NCBI RefSeq assembly: GCF_025574485.1
Contig: NZ_JAOBPO010000003.1
Location: forward strand, 597,867-661,866
DNA from: Kordiimonas aquimaris
GTDB taxonomy: Bacteria; Pseudomonadota; Alphaproteobacteria; Sphingomonadales; Kordiimonadaceae
Direction of reading: 5' to 3'
DNA: 64,000 bases
The notes beneath the pieces were generated by a model. The model saw only the letters and a program-made list of their open reading frames with translations, did no database searches and was not told where the DNA came from. Position numbers and translations under genes: made by a program. Positions 9,071 through 16,788 of the stretch are shown here, piece by piece. How positions within the stretch are numbered: position 1 is the first letter of the stretch; every line of letters starts with the position of its first letter.

Positions 9071-9718
9071 ATGACACCAGAAACATGCCCACCAGAGCCA
9101 ACAGCAGACTGCAACTTGTGCCCACGTCTTGTTGATTTTCGAACGGCAAATCAAGCTAAATTTCCTGCGTTTTTTAACGGTGCTGTACCAAGCTTTGGCG
9201 ACGATAACGCGGAAATTCTCATTATCGGACTAGCACCTGGGCTTAAAGGTGCCAATCAAACAGGCAGGCCTTTTACCGGCGACTATGCAGGAGACTTGTT
9301 ATACAAATGCATTGCTCAGATGGGTTGGTCTTCCGGAAACTATGATCAGCACATTAATGATGGCTTTACACTCAAAAAAGTGATGGTCACAAATGCTGTT
9401 CGCTGCGTACCACCACAAAACAAGCCGATAGGTAGTGAAGTTAATAACTGTAGACCGTTTCTTATATCCCGGTTGAAACACCTGCCCAAGGTAAAAGTGA
9501 TGCTGGCGCTTGGCAAAATTGCACATGATACAGCGATCAAAACTTTTGGCTTGAAACAGTCGGCATACAAGTTTGCCCATGAGGCCGTTCACAAGTTGCC
9601 AAACGGACTGACATTGGTAGATAGCTATCACTGCTCACGCTATAATGTGAACACAAAACGATTGACTGAAGAAATGTTTATGAACGCGCTGCAGCGTGTG
9701 GAAGAAGAAGCAAAATAA
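9071..9718 (+). CDS. Uracil-DNA glycosylase, family 5-like (UdgB type, iron-sulfur)
   Basis: This enzyme removes uracil and other deaminated bases from DNA. The 215-residue protein has CNLC near residues 14-17, the motif IIGLAPGLKGANQTGRPFTGDYAG, NAVRCVPPQNKP, a further Cys in NNCRPF, and the late SYHCSRYNVNT motif. GLAPG, without a polar catalytic Asp or Asn, and the NxTGRPFTGD stretch fit family 5 better than family 4; the four cysteines fit an iron-sulfur cluster. The ATG at 9071 is two codons after a TTG at 9065; no strong ribosome-binding site is seen, which suggests coupling to the NYN gene ending eight bases upstream. It is convergent with smpB. Confidence 0.88.
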   Translation: MTPETCPPEPTADCNLCPRLVDFRTANQAKFPAFFNGAVPSFGDDNAEILIIGLAPGLKGANQTGRPFTGDYAGDLLYKCIAQMGWSSGNYDQHINDGFTLKKVMVTNAVRCVPPQNKPIGSEVNNCRPFLISRLKHLPKVKVMLALGKIAHDTAIKTFGLKQSAYKFAHEAVHKLPNGLTLVDSYHCSRYNVNTKRLTEEMFMNALQRVEEEAK

Positions 9719-9736
9719 GCTTAAACAAAAAGCTTA

Positions 9737-10222
9737 CTAAGCATGATCTTTCATTAAACGGGCTTTCTGGCGGTTCCAATCACGTTGTTTCTCTGTTTCA
9801 CGCTTATCGTGCAGCTTCTTGCCTTTACCAAGACCAAGCTCCACTTTGGCGCGCCCTTGATCATTGAAATATATTTTAAGTGGCACAAGAGACATGCCGC
9901 CCTTTTGCACTGCACCGCCAAGTCGAGAAATTTCTCGTGCATGCATTAATAGTTTCCGAGGTCGCCTTGGCTCGTGGTTGAAACGATTGCCATGTGAAAA
10001 TTCAGGGATGTAAGCGTTAATAAGCCATAACTCACCGTCTTTGGCTTCCGCATAGCTTTCCTTGATGTTGGCTTTGCCGTCCCTCAGAGACTTTACCTCA
10101 GTTCCAGCTAAAACAATGCCCGCTTCAAATTCATCTTCGATGAAATAAAGGTGGCGCGCCTTTCTGTTGTCCGCGGCGACACGCGAAGGTGGTTTACTTT
10201 GTTTTTTCTTTTTTTGCGCCAT
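9737..10222 (-). CDS. smpB: SsrA-binding protein SmpB
   Basis: SmpB binds tmRNA and brings it to stalled ribosomes for trans-translation. The 161-residue protein shows [55 protein letters not shown], the [20 protein letters not shown] strand pair and the basic tail [22 protein letters not shown] that enters the decoding channel. It begins seven bases after dapA, a pairing common in alphaproteobacteria, so the two are probably cotranscribed. The partner tmRNA gene is not in this window. Confidence 0.96.
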   Translation of the reverse strand: MAQKKKKQSKPPSRVAADNRKARHLYFIEDEFEAGIVLAGTEVKSLRDGKANIKESYAEAKDGELWLINAYIPEFSHGNRFNHEPRRPRKLLMHAREISRLGGAVQKGGMSLVPLKIYFNDQGRAKVELGLGKGKKLHDKRETEKQRDWNRQKARLMKDHA

Positions 10223-10229
10223 CAGTATT

Positions 10230-11117
10230 TCACAGCTCTGCTGGGCTTAAGCCAAGCCTGTTAACAGCTGATGCAATCAGTGCGCGGGCATTATCACTTG
10301 CGGGCAAAATCGGTAAACGTACAGTATCGGTACAAATTCCCAGCAGTGAAGCTGCATATTTAGCCGGCGCAGGGCTTGGTTCCATAAACATAACGCGGTG
10401 CATGGTTAATAACTTGTCATGGATTGCGAGTGCCGTTTTAAAGTCACCTGCAGTACAGGCGTTTTGCATATCAGCACAAAGTCGCGGAGCCACATTTGCA
10501 GTAACAGATATACAGCCTACACCACCCATAGCATTGAAGCCCACAGCCGTTGCATCTTCACCCGACAGCTGAATAAAGCCTTCGCCAACAATTGCGCGCT
10601 GGCTAGCACATCGATCAAGGTCGCCGGTTGCATCCTTTACACCTACAATACGCGGCAATTCAAATAAGCGCGCCATTGTCTCAGGTGTCATGTCAACAAC
10701 AGACCGGCCTGGAATATTATAAATGATAATTGGTAAATTTGATGCATCATGGATCGCTTGAAAATGCTGAAATAACCCTTCTTGACTTGGCTTATTGTAA
10801 TACGGGGTTACAACCAATGCACCGGAAACACCGGCTTTTTCGGCATATTGAGTAAGCTGGATTGCTTCGGCAGTGTTGTTGGAACCAGTGCCTGCTATAA
10901 CAGGCACACGTCCCTCTGCAGCTTCAACACACAACTCAATTACATGATGATGCTCATCGTGACTAAGGGTAGGCGACTCGCCTGTTGTGCCAACAGGAAC
11001 AAGACCGTGAGACCCTTGATTTATCTGCCAATTAACAAACTTCTGAAAACGTTCAGCATCAATTGTACCGTCTTCTTTAAACGGTGTAATAAGTGCGGGA
11101 ATTGACCCTTTGAACAT
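10230..11117 (-). CDS. dapA: 4-hydroxy-tetrahydrodipicolinate synthase
   Basis: DapA condenses pyruvate with aspartate semialdehyde, the first step of the lysine and diaminopimelate branch. The 295-residue TIM barrel starts [20 protein letters not shown] and contains [12 protein letters not shown], the catalytic Tyr133 in IIYNIPGRS and the Schiff-base Lys161 in [11 protein letters not shown]. The ATG at 11117 has AAGGAT in good position; a longer in-frame extension to 11180 lacks family similarity. smpB follows after seven bases. Diaminopimelate links it to peptidoglycan supply. Confidence 0.96.
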   Translation of the reverse strand: MFKGSIPALITPFKEDGTIDAERFQKFVNWQINQGSHGLVPVGTTGESPTLSHDEHHHVIELCVEAAEGRVPVIAGTGSNNTAEAIQLTQYAEKAGVSGALVVTPYYNKPSQEGLFQHFQAIHDASNLPIIIYNIPGRSVVDMTPETMARLFELPRIVGVKDATGDLDRCASQRAIVGEGFIQLSGEDATAVGFNAMGGVGCISVTANVAPRLCADMQNACTAGDFKTALAIHDKLLTMHRVMFMEPSPAPAKYAASLLGICTDTVRLPILPASDNARALIASAVNRLGLSPAEL

Positions 11118-11259
11118 TAGCTTATCCTTATGCGGAACAAAAATCTGGCGCACCCTAACGCCAGCCTCAATAAAGGGCAAGCCTCGGATGCGTCAGCCAA
11201 GAGTTCACAAGGATAAACTACCCCATTCTGTCAAAATAATGACATGATGAAGCAAACGC

Positions 11260-11811
11260 TTAGTAGCTCTGCCTTTTCCCGCGCTTATCACGACGTCCAC
11301 GACGCATATTTTTTTGCGTATCTTCAAATTCTTCCAAGGTCACATTTCCGTCACCGTCTATATCCGCTTTCTTAAATCGCTTGATAAGCGGTGCTGCAAA
11401 CTCTTCAACAGTAAGCTGCTCGTCTTCATCTCTGTCCATGCGGGCCATGAACTGAATGCGCGAATGCCGCATGCGATCCTCAACTTCTTCAACTGTCATA
11501 CGAGGCTCATGGCTTTCATCGCGCCTTTCCGCTCGCTTCTCCATGCGATCTTTCACCCTTTCCAGGCGGCGTTTTTGCGGACCGCGAAGCGGCATCTCTT
11601 GCGGTAGTTCAGCTAGTTCAATCAGTTGATTACCATCATGGTCAAAATCAGCGAAATGCTGGCGCGCTTCATTTAGAAGTTCTTCATGTGTAACAACATT
11701 ATTTCCATCTCTGTCCAGCTGCTTAAACATGCCGCGCGGACCATCTTGCGCAACAAGGGCTGTTGTGCCGAGAACGCCGAGCGTTGCAATTGCTAATATA
11801 TATTTCATCAT
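11260..11811 (-). CDS. Exported EF-hand calcium-binding protein
   Basis: This 183-residue protein has a signal peptide (MKYILAIATLGVLGTTALVAQ, cleavage near residue 21) and four EF-hand loops: D33-E44 (DRDGNNVVTHEE), D57-E68 (DHDGNQLIELAE), D126-E137 (DRDEDEQLTVEE) and D150-E161. The loops keep acidic residues at positions 1, 3, 5 and 12, except that loop 1 has Asn at position 5. The middle (75-120) and the C-terminus are strongly basic. It resembles the EF-hand proteins common in marine alphaproteobacteria. A periplasmic calcium buffer or sensor is the most that can be inferred. It is divergent from the M1 peptidase gene. Confidence 0.82.
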   Translation of the reverse strand: MMKYILAIATLGVLGTTALVAQDGPRGMFKQLDRDGNNVVTHEELLNEARQHFADFDHDGNQLIELAELPQEMPLRGPQKRRLERVKDRMEKRAERRDESHEPRMTVEEVEDRMRHSRIQFMARMDRDEDEQLTVEEFAAPLIKRFKKADIDGDGNVTLEEFEDTQKNMRRGRRDKRGKRQSY

Positions 11812-12039
11812 ATTTTCCTATGCTATCAATCTGTCGATTTTATAAACCTTCGGCGCTCGCATTCTTGATGAATAAAAGGCGCTCTAATTTAGGTACGAGC
11901 TATCACCGGCAAACCCTTCGCAATTCGTTTTAAACATTATGAATTTTAGCTATTGTCTTGTTTCGCTATTTTCTTGCGATAAACCGCTCGCTACCTTAGG
12001 TTCTGCTTGAACAAACGACATGATCTGGGGAGGGCTCGC

Positions 12040-14409
12040 ATGCGAATTTTTGTTTTGGTTTTGGTTTCATTGTTGTCATTCAATGCATCCGCTGATGTTA
12101 TTCAACAAACCAAAGGCACATTTAAGGACAAATTTCGTCAGCTGGATGAATACCTACCAACACCCAATGTTTATCGTACTGGATCAGGAGCCCCGGGTCA
12201 TGCTTATTGGCAGCAAAAAGTCGATTACGATATTGATGTAACTCTGGATGAAGCCAATCGAAGAATTTCTGGCTCACAGAAAGTTATATACACAAACAAT
12301 TCACCCGACACATTGACCTATCTATGGTTGCAACTTGATCAAAACCGTTTTTCCAAACATTCAGATGCAGTCGGCGCGATGGCAGCCAGCAGTGCGTCAA
12401 AAAAACGAATGTCATATTCAGCACTGGAATATATCGCGCGAACAGACCGCAAAGACTGGGGTTTCAACCTCACACGGGTTCAATCAGCTGGTAAGAACCT
12501 GAGTTACATTATCAATGATACCATGATGCGTATTGATCTGGATCAACCGCTGGCTGCGGGTGACACTGTCTCGTTTGAGATAGACTGGTGGTTCAACATT
12601 GTTGAAGGTAAAATCTTTGGTGCGCGCGGCGGCTATGAACCTTATGAACGCGACGAAAATGACGTTTACTTCATTTCTCAATGGTTTCCTCGCCTCGCGG
12701 CGTACACCGACCTGCAGGGGTGGGAGCACAAGCAGTTTTTGGGTACGGGCGAATTCACACTGGAATTCGGTAATTACACTGTAGATATTACTGTACCAGC
12801 AGATCACATCGTAGGCTCAACTGGCGAACTGCAAAATCCACGTGATGTTCTCACATCTGCGCAGCGTAGCCGCCTGAAGCAAGCAGAAACCGCAGACCGA
12901 CCCATATTTATTGTTACACGTGAAGAAGCGCTCGAAAACGAAAAAGAACGCGCATCAGATACAAAAACCTGGTCTTTTGCTGCAGAAAATGTGCGCGATT
13001 TTGCCTTTGGTTCATCGCGGAAGTTTGTTTGGGATGCGCTAGGTGTAAAAATGCCAAAATCAGGGCGCACCGTCATGGCTATGTCGCTATACCCTGACGA
13101 GGCAATGCCGCTGTGGGACAAATATTCAACACACGCAATTGCACATACACTTGATACTTACAGCCGGTACTCTTTTGAATATCCCTACCCTGTCGCATGG
13201 TCAGTTAACGGCCCTATAGGCGGTGGTATGGAGTATCCAATGATCACCTCCAACGGTCCCAAGCCAGTGATCGAAAGAAAGGGTGACGAGGAAACACGCA
13301 CATATACCAAACGTGCTAAATACGGCCTAATCTCTGTAGTAATCCATGAGATCGGGCATATTTATTTCCCAATGGTTGTCAACTCAGATGAGCGCAACTG
13401 GGCATGGATGGATGAAGGACTAAACAGTTTTCTGCAAAGCCAGGCAGAGCGTGAATGGGAAGCCAATTACCCATCACGGTATGGTCACCCTGACCGCGCT
13501 GTACCTTACATGGTTAGTCCAAACCAGACACCTATAATGACACAGTCTGACAGTATTATTGGGTACTTCCCAAATGCGTATACAAAGCCGGCAATCGCTC
13601 TCAATATCCTTCGCGAAACTGTAATGGGCCGTGAATTATTTGATTTTGCATTCAAGGAATATTCACGGCGCTGGGCATTCAAGCGCCCCTATCCGGCCGA
13701 CTTTTTCCGCACAATGGAAGACGCTTCGTCAAAAGACCTTGACTGGTTTTGGCGTGGGTGGTTCTACACAACAGATCACGTTGACATTGCTATAACCGGT
13801 GTTACTCATGCGCGGATCGATACCGAAGATCCAGACATTGAAAATCAGCTAAAGCGCGAGAAATCAGAAAAAGATAACGTCTATATTGCTGAAATGCGTA
13901 ATAACGACGAGAAAGTCGAACGCCGCGTTGATCGTTTTCCAGAACTGCTTGATTTTTATAATGAAAACGATGACTTCATTGTAACACAAGGAAACCGCAA
14001 CTCTTATCAACGCAAGCTCGCTGGCCTCAAAGGGTGGGAAAAAGAACTACTAAAATTCGGACACGAGCTATATTTCATCGATTTTGAAAACATTGGCGGC
14101 CTTGTCATGCCACTTATCTTAAAAGTGGAATACACTGATGGATCATCAGAGGAAGTACATATTGCAGCGGAAATCTGGCGCCGAAATCCAAAAAACGCAA
14201 CAAAGTTGCTAGTGCGCGACAAAGAAATCAAGTCAGTAGTTCTCGATCCTTATAATGAAATTGCTGATGCTGATTCTGCAAACAATACATGGCCTGCAAA
14301 ACCAGTCATGTCTCGCTTGGAATTATTCAAAAGAAAATCATCTCGCAATTTGATGCGAGAGGTCCTTAAAGATAAAACAGAAGACTCAGATGAAAAGACA
14401 GATGATTAA
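12040..14409 (+). CDS. Exported M1-family metallopeptidase (gluzincin aminopeptidase)
   Basis: This 789-residue zinc peptidase has a signal peptide (MRIFVLVLVSLLSFNASA). The N-terminal beta domain includes YDIDVTLDEANRRISGSQKVIYTNN. The exopeptidase-type substrate motif appears as GGGMEYPM, and the zinc site is H436-E437-I-G-H440 with the distal ligand E459 in WMDEGLNSF, giving the M1 spacing HEXXH-X18-E. About 200 charged residues follow the catalytic part. The start is fixed by a strong GGGGAGG before the ATG at 12040; a TTG at 12007 is rejected. It is probably periplasmic or surface-bound and degrades peptides. It leads a plus-strand set of envelope genes. Confidence 0.9.
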   Translation: MRIFVLVLVSLLSFNASADVIQQTKGTFKDKFRQLDEYLPTPNVYRTGSGAPGHAYWQQKVDYDIDVTLDEANRRISGSQKVIYTNNSPDTLTYLWLQLDQNRFSKHSDAVGAMAASSASKKRMSYSALEYIARTDRKDWGFNLTRVQSAGKNLSYIINDTMMRIDLDQPLAAGDTVSFEIDWWFNIVEGKIFGARGGYEPYERDENDVYFISQWFPRLAAYTDLQGWEHKQFLGTGEFTLEFGNYTVDITVPADHIVGSTGELQNPRDVLTSAQRSRLKQAETADRPIFIVTREEALENEKERASDTKTWSFAAENVRDFAFGSSRKFVWDALGVKMPKSGRTVMAMSLYPDEAMPLWDKYSTHAIAHTLDTYSRYSFEYPYPVAWSVNGPIGGGMEYPMITSNGPKPVIERKGDEETRTYTKRAKYGLISVVIHEIGHIYFPMVVNSDERNWAWMDEGLNSFLQSQAEREWEANYPSRYGHPDRAVPYMVSPNQTPIMTQSDSIIGYFPNAYTKPAIALNILRETVMGRELFDFAFKEYSRRWAFKRPYPADFFRTMEDASSKDLDWFWRGWFYTTDHVDIAITGVTHARIDTEDPDIENQLKREKSEKDNVYIAEMRNNDEKVERRVDRFPELLDFYNENDDFIVTQGNRNSYQRKLAGLKGWEKELLKFGHELYFIDFENIGGLVMPLILKVEYTDGSSEEVHIAAEIWRRNPKNATKLLVRDKEIKSVVLDPYNEIADADSANNTWPAKPVMSRLELFKRKSSRNLMREVLKDKTEDSDEKTDD

Positions 14410-14419
14410 TCGTTTGGGT

Positions 14420-14441
14420 GGCAGGTGTTGCCGCACCTGCC
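14420..14441 (+). terminator. Possible terminator hairpin after the M1 peptidase
   Basis: An 8-base-pair perfect stem (GGCAGGTG / CACCTGCC) with a six-base loop lies 11 bases after the M1 stop. It is followed only by TCTTATGT, so the T-tract is poor. It could be a weak terminator or an mRNA-stabilising hairpin. Confidence 0.45.
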
Positions 14442-14554
14442 TCTTATGTATTCAACCTCTCTTCATAAAATAGTGATAGCGTATGAGTGTACGTCAATGC
14501 GTTGAAATGGCATAGACGGCGGTATCTTATCTTGATTAAGGCACGTTTTTAGTG

Positions 14555-15694
14555 ATGAAAAAAGCTTACTTTTATACCGTATGTATTGCTTTGATAGCGT
14601 CTCTTATTGTCGTTGCTGATACAGCTATTGATATACCTGAGCCGCTTGGAGATATCGCGTTACTCATCTTTGTGGTCGCCATGTTGTTTCACATGATCCT
14701 TATGCTTAAAAATATTTATGTGGATAGGGCCGAATTAAAAAGTGACTGGACAATTGATCCAAACTGGCTCTCTGACGCTATATTTGTTTCCGATATGAAC
14801 GGCAATATTCACGGCGTAAACAATGCCTGTACGGCCTTGATAGGCAACAAAACACAATGCAACGGCGTTCAAAGCCTTTTTGAAGCACTGCATGCCCAAT
14901 TGAATGAACGCGACCAAGCAGACGACATCGTAACAGCGGTTCTATCATCACCTGAAATTCAATTCTCCGATACGTTACAATTAAAAGATGGCCGAGCTAT
15001 TGAACGGTCTACTAAGCCGATTGATGGCACAGATCTACGTTTATGGATTTTATCAGATGTAACGCAGGACCTAGCTGTCAGTGATGATCACGCTATGCAT
15101 CAAACTATGCTTGAGGCTGATGCTGCACGGACCGCAGAAATGGCAGAGCAGCTTTACCATGCAAAGGCTGAATTGGAGGCTAAACAAGCAGAGCTTACAC
15201 GCCTGGCCAACACAGACTCATTGACAGGCTTACTTAACCGGCGACGCTTTTCCGCTAAGGCACAGGAAACAATATCTACAGCCAAAGAGGACGCCTCCAT
15301 ATGGGCCCTCATGCTAGACATTGATCATTTCAAGCGCGTAAACGATACATATGGTCACGGCGCTGGTGATGTTGCGATACGTGATTTTGCACATATTATG
15401 ACTGAAGTTGTTGGTGACAATGGTTTTGTGGGGCGTATGGGCGGAGAGGAGTTTGCTGCTATTTTACCGAATTGTTCGCTTGATGATGCTTTCCGCTTAG
15501 CTGAGAAAATTCGCAAGCAAACCGCGAAACACCAAACCGTGAGTGAGGCAGAGAAGTTCAGGTTTACAACAAGTATCGGCATTGCAAAGTGGCAACCCAA
15601 CGAAATCAATATCGAAACAACTTTGGATAGGGCAGATCAAGCGCTATATAGTGCAAAGTCATATGGCCGCAACCGCGTTGTAGGGTACGAATAA
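14555..15694 (+). CDS. Membrane-anchored GGDEF diguanylate cyclase
   Basis: This 379-residue protein has two N-terminal membrane segments (about residues 5-22 and 30-50), a PAS-like middle region (about 70-180), a short coiled coil rich in Ala/Glu (about 185-220), and a C-terminal GGDEF domain opening TDSLTGLLNRRRF. The active-site loop is RMGGEEF near 294-300, which predicts active c-di-GMP synthesis. The RxxD inhibitory site normally found before this loop is absent (the sequence is VGDNGFVGRM). The start could be the ATG at 14555 or the GTG just before it. The DUF6702-like gene overlaps its stop by one base (TAATG), so the two are translationally coupled. Confidence 0.9.
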   Translation: MKKAYFYTVCIALIASLIVVADTAIDIPEPLGDIALLIFVVAMLFHMILMLKNIYVDRAELKSDWTIDPNWLSDAIFVSDMNGNIHGVNNACTALIGNKTQCNGVQSLFEALHAQLNERDQADDIVTAVLSSPEIQFSDTLQLKDGRAIERSTKPIDGTDLRLWILSDVTQDLAVSDDHAMHQTMLEADAARTAEMAEQLYHAKAELEAKQAELTRLANTDSLTGLLNRRRFSAKAQETISTAKEDASIWALMLDIDHFKRVNDTYGHGAGDVAIRDFAHIMTEVVGDNGFVGRMGGEEFAAILPNCSLDDAFRLAEKIRKQTAKHQTVSEAEKFRFTTSIGIAKWQPNEINIETTLDRADQALYSAKSYGRNRVVGYE

Positions 15695-16227
15695 TGGGTT
15701 TCTATTTTAAAGCTTACACATGGCGAATGAAACAATGGCAATGGTTTGCCCTGCTTCTAGCCTTGATAGTTTCGCCGCCACTGCTCGCTCACAATGTTTA
15801 TGGTTCCTTCACTCAGATTGACTGGAATAACAATGACGGGTCTATTGAACTCGTCATGCAAACCCACAGTCATGAACTTGAGACAAAACTCTCAATTCTT
15901 AGTGGTGAACGCTTGAGTTTTCTCGAAGATGCCGATTTTAGCAAACTACAGGCGACAATGTCTCTCTATGCACGGGAAAGCATTGCCTTGAAAATCGACG
16001 ATCAGCTTATCAATTTAGATTACATTGGTATGGAAAACCAAAATCAAACCATTTTCATATATATGGAAGCCAATTGGGCTACCGTACCCAAGCGTATTGA
16101 GTATATGAACACAATGCTGTTGGAAGAATTACCAGGACAAACAAATTCGGTTATGGCAGTGGTGAACGGTCAGCGCCGTGGGGCAGATATTACTCAATCT
16201 AGTGGCCCAGCTGACTTTTCTTTTTGA
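15694..16227 (+). CDS. Exported DUF6702-like protein
   Basis: This 177-residue protein has a signal peptide (basic start, then WFALLLALIVSPPLLAHN, cleavage near residue 32). The mature part begins HNVYGSFTQIDWNNNDGSIELVMQTHSHELE, resembling DUF6702, a small beta-sandwich family often found near M1 peptidases; I recall this association but cannot check it here. Later text includes NQTIFIYMEANW, with a C-terminal LPGQTNSVMAVVNGQRRGADIT. The ATG overlaps the cyclase stop and has AGGGTA upstream; a second ATG at 15727 is possible. Its function is unknown; proximity suggests a link to the M1 peptidase two genes upstream. Confidence 0.7.
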   Translation: MGFYFKAYTWRMKQWQWFALLLALIVSPPLLAHNVYGSFTQIDWNNNDGSIELVMQTHSHELETKLSILSGERLSFLEDADFSKLQATMSLYARESIALKIDDQLINLDYIGMENQNQTIFIYMEANWATVPKRIEYMNTMLLEELPGQTNSVMAVVNGQRRGADITQSSGPADFSF

Positions 16228-16291
16228 CGGCAACGTGATTTGAAGGCAAGTTCCTCGGGCATTACCATGCACAAAAAATGGATAGAGTGTA

Positions 16292-16636
16292 ATGACGCAC
16301 AAGCTACGCAATGTTTTTTTCTTTCTCACTTGCTCGGTGTTATTTCTACCGACAATTTCAGCCAATGCTAACGAAAACAAGCTTTTGCTAATTGCACGGG
16401 AAAGCGCAATTGTTGCTGGTGGTGCCAAATACTGCAAGCTTGATGATGACTTGGTTGAAGAATTCATTGCGCGCGTTGAAGCGCGGCTATCAGTATTGGC
16501 GTCCGACGAATATGAAAAAGTGCTGGCACGGCTCGAATTTAAGAATGTACTAGACGCTTATTCTGTTCGCGCACCTGAAAAACCTTGTCCAGAATTTACG
16601 CTCACATTTGAGCGAGCACGTCAGAGTTTGCAATAG
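16292..16636 (+). CDS. Small exported protein of unknown function
   Basis: I do not recognise this 114-residue protein. It has a clear signal peptide (MTHKLRNVFFFLTCSVLFLPTISANA, cleavage near residue 26). The mature part of about 88 residues is predicted largely helical and has two cysteines, in KYCKLDDD and EKPCPEF, that could form one disulfide. The segment RESAIVAGGAKYCKLDDDLVEEFIARVE resembles helices of small periplasmic proteins that carry paired cysteines, but no family can be named. It lies 64 bases after the DUF6702-like gene and before the large metalloprotease, in an envelope-directed run. Confidence 0.7.
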   Translation: MTHKLRNVFFFLTCSVLFLPTISANANENKLLLIARESAIVAGGAKYCKLDDDLVEEFIARVEARLSVLASDEYEKVLARLEFKNVLDAYSVRAPEKPCPEFTLTFERARQSLQ

Positions 16637-16788
16637 CCTCAAAAAATGAGACCAACAGACATTCTAACAAGCCGAACGGTTTTCTTGGGGATTGACCGCG
16701 CTTTCGAGCTTAAGGAAACTAAGTCTCGAGCTATGTACATAAAGGCCACTATAGAAATGTCTGATAAAGACAATAAGGGACAACAAAA

